A stretch of 29,702 nt of DNA. Source: a virus. The translations under genes and the position numbers were made by a program. Positions 1 through 7,769 of the stretch are shown one piece after another. A model generated the notes under the pieces. It ran no database searches. It saw nothing but the letters and a program-made list of their open reading frames with translations, and had not been told where the DNA came from. The stretch is from positions 1-29,702 of IMG/VR virus record IMGVR_UViG_3300048840_000158; one strand, given 5' to 3'. Each line of letters starts with the position of its first letter. Position 1 is the stretch's first letter.

Positions 1-1473
1 CGAAGTTTTAACGCTCCTTTTTACTGCTGCTAATAGTTGATTTTGTGTCCAGTCGTACTTAGCCACGCCCTCCATCACCTTCTCGTCTGCCCGGCCCTCG
101 GCTATGAGATAATATATATACACCGTCTGCCGTTGCCCTGGCCGGTGGAGCCGCTTATTTAATTGTTTATTCAAGGACAGCGACCAGTTAAGCCCGAACC
201 AGACCAGCACATGACCGGGGCCTTTCTGCAGGTTCAGGCCATGCCCCGCGCTCTCGGGGTGGACGAACATAATAGGGATCTGCCCCGCGTTCCAGGCTGT
301 CACAGCGTCGGGCCGGTCCCGGATGTCGATCCCCTGGGGCAGCCAATCCCGCAAGCGGGCGAGGTCGTGCTTAAAATTGTAGCCTATCAGTATGGGCTCG
401 CCCTTGTGATAACTCAGGATGCTGGACAGCGCCTCTAGCTTAGCGATATGCAGCACGGCCCATTCGGTCCCCTCGGTATAGACGGCCCCGTTACAGCACT
501 GTAGGAGCTTGCCGGCCAGGACCCCCGCGTTTACCGCCTCGACCTCCTGGCCGTCGAGCGCCAGCACCATGTCGCGGGCAAAAGCGTCGTACTTCTCAGC
601 GGCCGCGGGGTCAAGCCGTATGCTGACGGGAATGTGCTTACACTCCGGCAGCTTGGCCTCAGACGGAATGGCTATACATATATCCTTTATAGCCGCCGCT
701 ATCTTCTCAGCTGACCCCTCCTTGAGCGCAAACCCAAACCCGTTAAAATTCTTGTCAAAATATTTTTCCTTGTATGCCGTAAAGGTACGGCCCAGGCGCA
801 GACCGCCGTCAAGGGTATAGACCAGGGGCCAGAGGTCGACCAGGCCCTTACTCGTCGGCGTGCCGGTCAGGTGGACCAGGCTTTTAATCTGCGGCCGTAG
901 GGCGCACAGGGCGCCGAATCGCGTGTACCTTGATGGGAACGCCGTGAACTCCCGGCAGAGGGTCAGGCAGGCACGGGCGCGGGGCGCGTGCTCGTATATC
1001 GGGCAGTCGTCGGCGTGCTGACAGGAGGCCGTCGCCGGGCGGCTCTTGCGCTTGCCGCTCTTAAAGCCCTTAGCGTCGTCAAAGATTACAAAGTCAAACG
1101 GCCAGGACTTGCCGGCCAGCTCCGCCAACCAAACGAAATTCTCCTGATTTATGATGTATAGATCCGCGGCCGACTTCACGGCGGCGAGGCGGGCGGGCGC
1201 GTCCCCGAGTATAACGCTGAGGCGCAGGCCGGCGGTGTGCGCCCATGCCTCGACCTCGGCGGGCCATGTCTCGCGGGCGACGAGCTTAGTCGATACTACC
1301 AGCGCCCGGCGTACTTCCCCGGCCTTGAGCATATCGACAAGGGCGGTCAGCGTGGCCGAAGTCTTCCCGAAGCCCATGTCGCTGAACACGGCGCAGAATG
1401 GATTATCGCGGATAAACTGGGCCGTGAAAACCTGGGAGTCCCGCAGTAGGAGCTCGGAGAGTTTAGTTGTCAT
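1..1473 (-). CDS. SNF2/DEAD-like phage helicase, C-terminus cut by window edge
   Basis: Superfamily 2 helicase/translocase of the SNF2 type found in phage replication modules. I translated the minus strand from ATG 1473 and it stays open to base 1, giving 491 residues. Walker A is DMGFGKTS at residues 32-39. The motif II position reads FDDAKGFK (131-138) instead of DEAH. Motif III is LTGTPTSKG, motif V contains ESAGHGLNL, and motif VI is HRPGQRQ. Between motifs II and III lies a Cys/His-rich insert (C151, H153, C157, H162, C169, C173) that I do not expect in this family and that could bind zinc. The start overlaps the VRR-NUC stop by ATGA, so the two are probably translationally coupled. The family is usually 450-550 residues, so little is missing. 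It is expected to act on phage DNA in replication or recombination. Confidence 0.9.
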   Translation of the reverse strand, partial: MTTKLSELLLRDSQVFTAQFIRDNPFCAVFSDMGFGKTSATLTALVDMLKAGEVRRALVVSTKLVARETWPAEVEAWAHTAGLRLSVILGDAPARLAAVKSAADLYIINQENFVWLAELAGKSWPFDFVIFDDAKGFKSGKRKSRPATASCQHADDCPIYEHAPRARACLTLCREFTAFPSRYTRFGALCALRPQIKSLVHLTGTPTSKGLVDLWPLVYTLDGGLRLGRTFTAYKEKYFDKNFNGFGFALKEGSAEKIAAAIKDICIAIPSEAKLPECKHIPVSIRLDPAAAEKYDAFARDMVLALDGQEVEAVNAGVLAGKLLQCCNGAVYTEGTEWAVLHIAKLEALSSILSYHKGEPILIGYNFKHDLARLRDWLPQGIDIRDRPDAVTAWNAGQIPIMFVHPESAGHGLNLQKGPGHVLVWFGLNWSLSLNKQLNKRLHRPGQRQTVYIYYLIAEGRADEKVMEGVAKYDWTQNQLLAAVKRSVKTS

Positions 1474-1805
1474 GGCTCGAAGCTCTCAATGCCTATGGCT
1501 GTCATCGCACCATTGATGGCAAAGTAAGCGTGATAATTCATGAGGTCTATAAAGCTCTTAGCCTTGGCGATGCTGTCACAGCACCGGCAGGGTATGCCGG
1601 CAGCGCTCAGCTCCTCGGCCCGCCTGCGCTGCGCTGGCGTGGCCTTTTTGCCGGGGGCCTTATACTCTATCGTGAAGCACAGCCCGGCCTTAAAGTGTAT
1701 CCTGTCGTGAAAGCCGACCACTCCGGGCGCGTTGCCTTTGTAGACTAACCAGCCCAGGCTCCGGGCGTACTCCGTGCCGGCTTTTTCGATGTGTTTTTCT
1801 AACAT
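1470..1805 (-). CDS. VRR-NUC domain nuclease
   Basis: Small 111-residue protein matching the stand-alone VRR-NUC (PD-(D/E)XK) nucleases of phages. An N-terminal helix with E12 is followed by GFHDR at 31-35 (family form G-x-PDR), then IEYKAPG with E47 and K49, then a Gln-containing helix start (TPAQ, 56-59). These are the expected catalytic positions. Stand-alone VRR-NUC proteins are structure-specific endonucleases and in phages usually sit beside an SNF2 helicase, as here. The ribosome binding site GGAGTG lies inside the end of the upstream tiny membrane gene, whose stop is one base away. The end overlaps the helicase start by four bases. Confidence 0.87.
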   Translation of the reverse strand: MLEKHIEKAGTEYARSLGWLVYKGNAPGVVGFHDRIHFKAGLCFTIEYKAPGKKATPAQRRRAEELSAAGIPCRCCDSIAKAKSFIDLMNYHAYFAINGAMTAIGIESFEP

Positions 1806-1806
1806 A

Positions 1807-1896
1807 TTATTTTTTCACTCCAGCGATTAAAAAAAGGACTAGCGACACAATGGCGATCACTGTCCATAAGGCTACCCAGCGAATAAGCTCAATCAT
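1807..1896 (-). CDS. 29-residue single-pass membrane protein
   Basis: Tiny gene starting at ATG 1896, whose A is the last base of the TAA of the preceding tiny gene (TAATG overlap). A short N-terminus (MIELIRW) is followed by one hydrophobic segment, about residues 8-27 (VALWTV...FLIAGV), and a KK end, which suggests C-in topology. The stop TAA lies one base from the VRR-NUC ATG, so it sits in a tightly packed operon. No family is recognised. It could be an early membrane-acting effector, but the sequence does not decide this. Coding status rests on the tight overlaps and the clean membrane segment. Confidence 0.5.
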   Translation of the reverse strand: MIELIRWVALWTVIAIVSLVLFLIAGVKK

Positions 1897-2003
1897 TATA
1901 TAACCCCCGTCATTCCCGCGACTGCGAGCAAAAAGCTCCCGGCGCAGAACACCATAACAAACAGTACGAATATAGCTGCCAATATCTCTATTACGGTTTT
2001 CAA
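1896..2003 (-). CDS. 35-residue single-pass membrane protein, TTG start
   Basis: Begins at TTG 2003, inside the stop region of the HAD phosphatase (TTTTGA), with a strong GAGGGGG ribosome binding site about 6-8 bases upstream. The product starts MKTVIEIL, is hydrophobic over about residues 5-29 (ILAAIFVLFVMVF followed by CAGSFLLAVAG) and ends MTGVI. Its TAA overlaps the next ATG by one base, so the two tiny membrane genes form a coupled pair. No family is recognised. The pair could interact with each other, but nothing in the sequence proves that. The TTG start and the strong Shine-Dalgarno sequence argue that it is real. Confidence 0.5.
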   Translation of the reverse strand: MKTVIEILAAIFVLFVMVFCAGSFLLAVAGMTGVI

Positions 2004-2443
2004 AAGTCCCCCTCAGCTACTTGCAGGCAGCGGTAGCCCGCAGCGCGCCACGCCTTTACGACGCGGGTACGGTCTTCGAGCACGAAGGCCACGCGGTCGG
2101 GCGTGTATCCCTCCTCCAGCGCCCGCTCGACCTTGACGATTGAGTCGCAGCGGTGATCGCCGTTTTTGCGCATTATGAGGCAGGGGAACCGGATAAACAA
2201 CAACTTATCGGTCAACCATTTATTTGTTAGCGCCCGCTCGTTTTCGCTCCGAGCGGTAATAAAATTGACATCATAGACTTCGAAAAGCGCGTCTATCAAA
2301 TCAAGCATCTCATGGATAGGCGCGTCTTTGTGCGCGTCCTTGTAAAATGCTTCCCAGTCTACTGGCTTATCTTTGAGCAGGTGAACGCGGTGGTCGATGT
2401 TGGCGATAGTGCCGTCAATGTCGCATAAAACTATATTTTTCAT
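2000..2443 (-). CDS. HAD-superfamily phosphatase, polynucleotide-kinase 3'-phosphatase-like
   Basis: 147 residues from ATG 2443, chosen because AAAGGAAT precedes it; the reading frame opens 13 codons earlier without a ribosome binding site. HAD motif I is LCDIDGTIA (D8, D10), followed by DHRVHLL and DWEAFY, a pattern typical of the phosphatase domain of T4 PseT-like polynucleotide kinases found alone in many phages. Motif II is FITARSE. Motif III/IV is near the C-terminal FVLEDRTRVV. No kinase domain with a P-loop is present, so only 3'-end or nucleotide dephosphorylation is plausible. It would act in DNA or RNA end repair within the replication module. The substrate cannot be read from sequence. 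Confidence 0.75.
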   Translation of the reverse strand: MKNIVLCDIDGTIANIDHRVHLLKDKPVDWEAFYKDAHKDAPIHEMLDLIDALFEVYDVNFITARSENERALTNKWLTDKLLFIRFPCLIMRKNGDHRCDSIVKVERALEEGYTPDRVAFVLEDRTRVVKAWRAAGYRCLQVAEGDF

Positions 2444-2466
2444 ATTATTCCTTTTACTCCAAATTT

Positions 2467-2643
2467 CTACCTTAATGTCCACGCAGCCGCAATCCCTTGG
2501 ACAAAACCAGTGCCGATACCAGTGCCCAAAGCCCCGCTAATAGGGTTAGGTAACGAGAATAGCAACGCAACTACGTAATACAAACAAAAGGCGGCCGCAA
2601 ATGCGCCACCACCGAAAAGAATAAAATACTTGATACTGTTCAT
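2467..2643 (-). CDS. 58-residue Gly/Ala-rich membrane protein
   Basis: Starts at ATG 2643 behind AGGGAG and ends at TAG 2467, 24 bases before the phosphatase start. After MNSIKY comes a hydrophobic segment at about residues 7-30 (FILFGGGAFAAAF then CLYYVVALLFSL), then PNPISG, a Gly-rich second segment with GTGIGTG, and a short WTLR end. This fits one firm and one weaker membrane span. I do not recognise the family. With the two tiny genes downstream it makes three small membrane proteins inside a replication operon. Confidence 0.5.
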   Translation of the reverse strand: MNSIKYFILFGGGAFAAAFCLYYVVALLFSLPNPISGALGTGIGTGFVQGIAAAWTLR

Positions 2644-2691
2644 TAGTGCTCCCTATAAATTCAAAAAGAAATTTTTATTGCGTACAACCGC

Positions 2692-2859
2692 CTACATCAC
2701 GGATGTTTTATCTAACATCCTCACTCCCAGCCATTCGCGCAGGGCCAGGCGCACCTGGCCGGCGAACGTACGGCACTCACGCTTAGCGATTTTGTCGAGT
2801 TCGGCTTTTTCCTTCACGCCGATGCGGATTTTAACCACCTCTGTCTTTTCTGCTTTCAT
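2692..2859 (-). CDS. Ribbon-helix-helix (Arc/CopG-like) DNA-binding protein
   Basis: 55 residues from ATG 2859, with GGAGG upstream inside the end of the preceding gene and an ATGA overlap. The order beta strand (VVKIRIGV, 8-15), helix (KEKAELDKIAKRE), turn (CRTFAGQ) and helix (VRLALREWLG) is the ribbon-helix-helix pattern. Such proteins bind DNA as dimers through the strand and usually repress their own or nearby operons. In an early operon it could limit replication-gene transcription. Targets are unknown. The ATGA coupling fixes the start. Confidence 0.65.
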   Translation of the reverse strand: MKAEKTEVVKIRIGVKEKAELDKIAKRECRTFAGQVRLALREWLGVRMLDKTSVM

Positions 2860-3059
2860 GCTAGGGCCTCCAAGTTTATTATATGGTTCATTTCATCGAC
2901 TATTGCCTGCCGAGTGGTGCGGCCTTTTTTTGTGCCGATGCGAAAATTGAGCTTTTCCATTTGCATATATACGCCGCCGTACTGGTCTTCGATGAACGTG
3001 GTGCCATCGAGGATGTACTTGCCGTCTTTTGTTCTTGTGACATCTTTGGTTGAATACAT
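2856..3059 (-). CDS. Hypothetical protein, 67 residues
   Basis: Starts at ATG 3059 behind AGGGGGACG and overlaps the ribbon-helix-helix gene by ATGA. The N-terminal half looks like a small beta unit (DGKYILDGTTFIED, YGGVYMQMEK). The C-terminal half is basic then helical (RIGTKKGRTTRQ, EMNHIINLEAL). I do not recognise a family. Coupling to the downstream regulator suggests the two are made in similar amounts. Confidence 0.55.
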   Translation of the reverse strand: MYSTKDVTRTKDGKYILDGTTFIEDQYGGVYMQMEKLNFRIGTKKGRTTRQAIVDEMNHIINLEALA

Positions 3060-3071
3060 TACGTCCCCCTA

Positions 3072-3335
3072 CTAAAGCACGTTAAGTTTAGAAATAATTT
3101 TAACTTTCCCCGTCTCCCGGCTTGCCGTTGACGCGGAATTATACTGCTGCCGACGTGCGCCGGTCCGGGAAGTCCAGCCGAGCTGAGTCTCGCCGTCTAC
3201 CTCTAAGACCCGCGCCACTTTCGCCCGCTTTTCGGTTATCTTCTGTAACTCCGCCTTGATTGTCACTGAGCGCCAGCCCGCGCCGACAAGGACGCTGCTG
3301 TTATATTCGGCTGTTATGATGTTTGAGTTTTGCAT
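3072..3335 (-). CDS. Hypothetical basic protein, 87 residues
   Basis: ATG 3335 was chosen because AAAGGA lies just upstream; the longer frame has no ribosome binding site and would run into the predicted promoter. The protein is rich in Lys, Arg and Thr. It contains a strand-like segment ending SSVLVGAG, then WRSVTIKAELQKI, then EVDGETQLGW. No known domain was recognised. It is the first gene downstream of the 3380-3408 promoter and leads the small-gene part of the leftward operon. Confidence 0.5.
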   Translation of the reverse strand: MQNSNIITAEYNSSVLVGAGWRSVTIKAELQKITEKRAKVARVLEVDGETQLGWTSRTGARRQQYNSASTASRETGKVKIISKLNVL

Positions 3336-3379
3336 TTTGCTTTTTCCTTTTGTTGATTTGTTTGATTTCCTATACTTAT

Positions 3380-3408
3380 AATATAACACAAAAGACAACA
3401 AAAAGCAA
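3380..3408 (-). promoter_or_regulatory. Candidate sigma70 promoter for the leftward small-gene operon
   Basis: Reading leftward, TTGCTT (3403-3408) and TATATT (3380-3385) are separated by exactly 17 bases in the AT-rich gap after the DNA polymerase gene. The same -35 hexamer, TTGCTT with a 17-base spacer, occurs in the main leftward promoter at 7888-7916. This supports a secondary start driving 3335 to 1. Pattern only; no start site is known. Confidence 0.5.
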
Positions 3409-3429
3409 CTATTATTTTATTTATTTTTT

Positions 3430-5370
3430 TTATTTCCTATATCTCCCGGCCTCGTAGCCGTCCGCATCGACAGGCAGGCCCTCGGCCCAGGGCGGGTTAA
3501 TGCGCATAATTTCGTTAAATTCGTCTATTGACCCGTGGCCGATGGGCACTTCGGCGATAATTTCGTCGTGCACCGTAAAGACTACTGGATAGCCGGCAGC
3601 TTCCAGGAGTGGGAGCTTATGCGCTAAAAGGTCACAGGCCGCGCCGCTTACGATATTTTCGACCAGCTTGCCGCCGTAAGTGCTCTGCTCTACATACTTG
3701 TGTGTCGTAGAGTCCACGCCCCAAAAATACACCTGGTCGCCCCCGAATTTGCCCTCTTGCAGGCTGGGCCGGTGGTACGCCAAGCGCCGACCGCTCGGGA
3801 GCTGACAGTATAAAAACCGATTGAGCCCAGACCCAATTACTTTAAACTTCACTCCCCGGACAGCGTGGACAGTGCCGGGCTCGTAGACCGCAGCCACGGC
3901 GGCGGCCTCCACGTCATACCAGTAGGAGACTATAGCTCTATTCTTTTCCCGCCAGGCTTTGATTATGACCTGAGCCTCGTCGTCGGGTATCTTCACGCCG
4001 TAAACTTTCGCAAACTGCTGGAAAGCGCCGACGCCCCCCTGGTAGCCGCAGGCCAGCTCGATGACTTTGCCGATAGTGCGCTGGGCCTTAGTCACGCCCT
4101 CGTAGTAGGTCTTAAAAGCCGCGGCGGCGTTGACTTTGTAAATGTCTAAGCCGTTACGGTACGCATCCAGGCCCGTGTCATCGCCGGCCAGGTATTTTAA
4201 AACTCTGCTTTCAATCTGCGAGAAGTCGCTGGCAATAAACCGGCAGCCCTCGGAGGGGATTATCATACCCCGCAGGCAGGAGCTCAGGGCCTCCAGCGGC
4301 TCGTCGTACAAATCAGCCAAGAGCTCCGGGTCCCGGTATTTAAAAAGTTTTATGCAGTTGTCGGTATCATAAAAAGAGGGCCTTGGTAAATTCTGCGGCT
4401 GGAAAAGATTACCAGACCAGCGCCCAGTGGCCGCCCCGTGCCAGCGTAGTAGCCCATGGGCCCGGTCAGAGCCAGCGTGGATTATATCAAGTAGCTTATC
4501 ATATTTAGCGAGTGAGGCTTTTTGAACACGCAGACGGGCCTCTATAACAGCCTTGGGCAGCGCCGCCAGGCCGGGAACCTGGGCAACATCCTTTAAATAT
4601 TCGCTTTGGGCATTTGCGAGCGTTACGCCCAGGGGGGCCAGGTATTCGGCAAGCTGCTTACCCGATCCGATATTCGCCAGCGCGCCCCCGGTCAGGTCAT
4701 AAACCTTTTTATCTTCGGCCTTTTTGGCCCGCTCACGTATATATATAGCGTCCCTGACGGCTGGCAGGTCGAAGCGCACCCCCCGCAAATTAATGGCCCT
4801 GTCATGCTCCCACGTCTGCCTCGACGCCGTCTGCAGGTCGGGGAGGCGGTTGTCTATCTCACGCTCCGCTATTACGTCCTGTTTGCAATACTCGATAAAC
4901 TTGTTAAACTCTCCGGGCGCGTCCTGGGGCCGTATGCGTCTAGTTAAGCCCCGGCCCTTTTGCGGCTTGGAAAAGATATTAATAAGACGCTTGCCCTCCT
5001 TATCTTTAGCCACGTCGGCGGGCAGGCCCAGGGCCTCACAGCACCCGGACAGGGACCGGGGCAGGGCCAGGGCGGCGGCCTTGGCGGCTACATCATTCCA
5101 TTGTTTTATAGGGGGCACCGGCCATTTGAGTACATTTTTAATTATGCAGTATTCAAAAAAATCATTCCACGCGTGCCAACTGCACGAATGGACCAAAGGA
5201 TCAAGCCACGTGACGGACTGGCCCGGCAGCCAGATCCAGGGCTCGCCGCCATCGGCTGTCCACGCCAACATAAGCACCTCAGTGCTGGGGTGCATAGAGT
5301 AAGCCCAGGGGCCGACCTTTATCAAGTCGGCCTCTGAGTAGGTTTCTAGATCAAGGTATAGTCTCCGCAC
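3430..5370 (-). CDS. Family A DNA polymerase with 3'-5' exonuclease domain
   Basis: 646 residues, the usual size of phage PolA-type replicases lacking the 5' nuclease. The start is GTG 5370 with AAGGG upstream, seven bases after the ssDNA-binding gene stop. Exonuclease motifs are DLET (D7, E9), WHAWNDFFEY (Exo II) and YCKQDV (Exo III). Polymerase motif A is SDFSQIES with catalytic D382. Motif B ends in the ELACGYQGG segment with Y443, the nucleotide-selecting Tyr position. Motif C is VHDE (H601, D602). All key residues are present, so it should be an active proofreading replicase. It sits directly after the ssDNA-binding protein in one operon. Confidence 0.95.
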   Translation of the reverse strand: MRRLYLDLETYSEADLIKVGPWAYSMHPSTEVLMLAWTADGGEPWIWLPGQSVTWLDPLVHSCSWHAWNDFFEYCIIKNVLKWPVPPIKQWNDVAAKAAALALPRSLSGCCEALGLPADVAKDKEGKRLINIFSKPQKGRGLTRRIRPQDAPGEFNKFIEYCKQDVIAEREIDNRLPDLQTASRQTWEHDRAINLRGVRFDLPAVRDAIYIRERAKKAEDKKVYDLTGGALANIGSGKQLAEYLAPLGVTLANAQSEYLKDVAQVPGLAALPKAVIEARLRVQKASLAKYDKLLDIIHAGSDRAHGLLRWHGAATGRWSGNLFQPQNLPRPSFYDTDNCIKLFKYRDPELLADLYDEPLEALSSCLRGMIIPSEGCRFIASDFSQIESRVLKYLAGDDTGLDAYRNGLDIYKVNAAAAFKTYYEGVTKAQRTIGKVIELACGYQGGVGAFQQFAKVYGVKIPDDEAQVIIKAWREKNRAIVSYWYDVEAAAVAAVYEPGTVHAVRGVKFKVIGSGLNRFLYCQLPSGRRLAYHRPSLQEGKFGGDQVYFWGVDSTTHKYVEQSTYGGKLVENIVSGAACDLLAHKLPLLEAAGYPVVFTVHDEIIAEVPIGHGSIDEFNEIMRINPPWAEGLPVDADGYEAGRYRK

Positions 5371-5377
5371 TATGCCC

Positions 5378-5950
5378 TTAAAAAGGTAGATCGTCCATAC
5401 CGCTTACGGTGTCGAAGCCCTCGACGCCGGACAGCGACCCGAAGCCCTCAGTAGCCAGCTCCTCGGAGACGTAGCCGCCGTCGAAGCTCTCGCCGTCGGC
5501 GGCGAACTGGACAGCCAAAAGTTTGGCGTTTACACGCTTGCCGTACTCGTTGGCCTGGCCCCACACTTCGATCTTGACGTTGACGTAACAGCCAGAATAA
5601 ATTTTATTATCCTGTTCTGTCATGCGCGTCATGTCGCTATGGAGCACTACCGGCGGGTGCTTGGCGTTGGCCTTGAGAATGAGGGAGTTTTCCGGGTACT
5701 CCTCGCGCTCCGCAGAGGGCACCCGCAGACACAGCTTATCGCTAGCCGGCGGGAACTTTTTGAGCTTTTCATTCTCTGCGATGGCCTGAGCCATAGCGGC
5801 CTTTACCTCAGCGATATAAGCCGCGTGCTCTTTTTTGTCGAGTAAGATCGTGATGTTCGGCCCGAAACTCTCGCCGTTCTTTCTTGTGACTGTCCCGTAA
5901 AGCTGCGGAAAGCTGCAGCGGACCCCTTTGATCATGATGTGTTTTCCCAT
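5378..5950 (-). CDS. Enc34-type phage single-stranded DNA-binding protein (DUF2815)
   Basis: 190 residues from ATG 5950 behind AAAGGAC. The sequence pattern matches DUF2815/Enc34 ssDNA-binding proteins: KGVRCSFPQLY near the start, a central beta-rich core with KLCLRVPSAEREEYP, then IYSGCYVNVKIEVW, and an OB-fold-like C-terminal region. The tail is Gly/Ser/Asp-rich and ends DDLPF, like the acidic, Phe-terminated tails of bacterial SSB that recruit partners. It lies between a nuclease-like gene and the DNA polymerase, as in many siphophages, and should coat replication intermediates. Confidence 0.87.
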   Translation of the reverse strand: MGKHIMIKGVRCSFPQLYGTVTRKNGESFGPNITILLDKKEHAAYIAEVKAAMAQAIAENEKLKKFPPASDKLCLRVPSAEREEYPENSLILKANAKHPPVVLHSDMTRMTEQDNKIYSGCYVNVKIEVWGQANEYGKRVNAKLLAVQFAADGESFDGGYVSEELATEGFGSLSGVEGFDTVSGMDDLPF

Positions 5951-5991
5951 TTTTTTTGTCCTTTCGTTGACGTTGTGTGTTCTGGGTTAAG

Positions 5992-7290
5992 TTAATCTAA
6001 AAATGATAAATCTGTTTCGTCCTGAAAGCCCGCGGGCGCTATGCTCGGGCGCTTGTCTGATTCAGGCACTATCTTAGTGGCTCCGGCTGGTCGCGTTATC
6101 GCCTTGGCCGCCAGCGCGCCATACCGCTTTTTGTAGTCGTCGGGGCGTGCCTTTTTGAGCTTGGCCTCGGCCTGGGTAGGGGAGATAATGTTAATAACCT
6201 CATAGTCGGTTTTTTTAAGCCCGGCTGTGCGGAGCGCGGCGATTATGTCCGCCTCGTCCTCTATTGACCAGGCCCTGTTTCCGGTGGTCGCCACGGGCTT
6301 AAGCCCTGGCACGTCCTCGCCGGCCATGAGCTTGTCAAGTATCAAGGCATACAGCTCTTTAGCCCAGGCCTGGAACAGGTTGATGCTCTGCCACACGCCG
6401 GACAACTGGTCGTTTTTAATCTCGTGGACATTAACCAGGTCCGCATCGGTTACAGGCTTAGCCATGACCTCGGCCTGAGCCCCCGCGTCCAGCTTCGAGA
6501 AGCCCTCGACGGCTACGGCGTAGCCACCGGCAGCGCGGGCTAGGCAGGTCTTACGGATTTTACACCATTGACAGCCTTTTTCCGACGGGGTGAAATCTTC
6601 GGGCCTTATCCAATCGGGGTTATTATATAGGTCGTAAGCAAGATTGGCTTTTGATCCGGGTTTTGTGCCAGGTTTTGAGCTGACTTCGTTATCGGCCCAG
6701 TCGTAGAGGTCATTAACACTCATGGGGTGCTCGCTAATTGAGTCCATCCTGGGCTGTACTATACACAGCACCACGGTGTTTATAGCCTTGAGCTTTAGGG
6801 TGTTTATAGCGCCTAAGGCGTAGAGCATCATCTGCTTGTTACGCTCCGCGCTCACGCTTATGCCCTTGCCGTACTTAAGATCGACAACGTGCAGGCAGGT
6901 GTTGCCGTTGGACAGAAAAACGAAGTCAGACGTGCCGAAGCCCTCCGGCGCCCAGGGGCTATAATCGACTTTGAGCTCGACGTGTCTATCTTCCATCGCG
7001 TGAGTCGTCAAGAACAAGTAGTCGAGATATACGCCCACGGCGTCGACCATTTCCTGATCTACTGTTATATCGTAGCCGTCGACCTTGTGCACTGTCCCTA
7101 GATATTCGTCTGGGTAAGGGGGAACGCCGGGCCTTAGACACAGCTCGGCGATCTTGTGGGCACAGGTGCCCTCGGCGGCGTAGATGCTGGTGTCGTCTAC
7201 GGCCCCGGCCAGCTTCTCAGCGCCCAGGGACGCGGGGCAAGTTAGCCACTTTTCTGCTGAGCTCGCGCTCAGTATAGCGTGTTTCTCCAT
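5992..7290 (-). CDS. DUF2800 protein, RecB/Cas4-like PD-(D/E)XK nuclease with Cys cluster
   Basis: 432 residues, typical of DUF2800 phage proteins. The N-terminus has the family SSAEKWLTCPAS segment. A nuclease core is suggested by VVDLKYGKG with D137 and K139. C18 and a distant CxxCx5C group (C240, C243, C249) reproduce the Cys pattern of Cas4/AddB iron-sulfur nucleases. It therefore probably holds a 4Fe-4S cluster that pins the nuclease fold; this is inference from the pattern. Ser, Lys and Pro-rich C-terminal residues follow. Its ATG overlaps the upstream TAA (TAATG). The place beside the ssDNA-binding protein suggests a role in recombination or DNA-end processing. Confidence 0.8.
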   Translation of the reverse strand: MEKHAILSASSAEKWLTCPASLGAEKLAGAVDDTSIYAAEGTCAHKIAELCLRPGVPPYPDEYLGTVHKVDGYDITVDQEMVDAVGVYLDYLFLTTHAMEDRHVELKVDYSPWAPEGFGTSDFVFLSNGNTCLHVVDLKYGKGISVSAERNKQMMLYALGAINTLKLKAINTVVLCIVQPRMDSISEHPMSVNDLYDWADNEVSSKPGTKPGSKANLAYDLYNNPDWIRPEDFTPSEKGCQWCKIRKTCLARAAGGYAVAVEGFSKLDAGAQAEVMAKPVTDADLVNVHEIKNDQLSGVWQSINLFQAWAKELYALILDKLMAGEDVPGLKPVATTGNRAWSIEDEADIIAALRTAGLKKTDYEVINIISPTQAEAKLKKARPDDYKKRYGALAAKAITRPAGATKIVPESDKRPSIAPAGFQDETDLSFLD

Positions 7291-7769
7291 TATTCACCGC
7301 CTTTTAGCGTTGCCAGCGCGTGTTTAGCTATATTGAAAAGCTCGGCGAGCTTTTCGGCGGGAACGTCGCTGAGCTTTTCGGCGCCGACTTCGGCGAGGAC
7401 AATTTTGCAGTTGTCCCGGCCCTTGCCCTTGGGGCTGCTCTCTACGATCTCGACGAGCACGCCGCGGACCTGCTCGACCGTGACGGGGGCGGGCTCCGGC
7501 GCGGGGGCGGCGGGTTCGGCTACGACTTCGGGGGCGGGGGCTGCCTTGGGTTTTTCTGCCTTGGGCTTTTCTGCCTTGGGCTTTGCGCTTTCAACTTCGA
7601 CTACATTGAAGTCCGCGGGGGCCTGCTCCTGCGTGCCCTCTCTGTACGACTTAACAGCGCCGTCGACCTGGGCCTGTAGGTCAACGTAGGCGGTCATGAG
7701 TTCTTTTATTGCCGCAGTGTTCTGTAACAGCGCGGCGGTGTTCTCTTGTAACAAGTTTTCAATCGACAT
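7290..7769 (-). CDS. Hypothetical protein with Lys-Pro-Ala repeat linker
   Basis: 159 residues from ATG 7769 (AAAGGA upstream). An in-frame ATG at 7835 also has AAGG-type spacing and would add 22 residues, so the start is uncertain. Residues 1-45 form a helical, Asn/Thr/Ala-rich segment (NTAALLQNTAA). A disordered linker with KPKAE repeats and Pro/Ala stretches follows. The C-terminal 60 residues look like a small folded helical domain (TVEQVRGVLVEIV, AEVGAEKLSDVP). Similar proteins open replication operons in other phages, but no function is assigned. It is the first gene after the main leftward promoter. Confidence 0.6.
   Translation of the reverse strand: MSIENLLQENTAALLQNTAAIKELMTAYVDLQAQVDGAVKSYREGTQEQAPADFNVVEVESAKPKAEKPKAEKPKAAPAPEVVAEPAAPAPEPAPVTVEQVRGVLVEIVESSPKGKGRDNCKIVLAEVGAEKLSDVPAEKLAELFNIAKHALATLKGGE
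7541..7585 (+). repeat. Three 15-bp tandem repeats encoding the KPKAE linker
   Basis: The unit CTGCCTTGGG plus five T-rich bases occurs three times in a row with only one or two differences. It lies in the middle of the 7290-7769 gene and encodes the Lys/Pro/Ala linker on the minus strand. In-frame slippage here would change linker length without a frameshift. Confidence 0.75.

Noticed and set aside
4724-5302. Rightward 192-codon frame
   Set aside because: Antisense to the DNA polymerase exonuclease domain; composition is that of a shadow frame.
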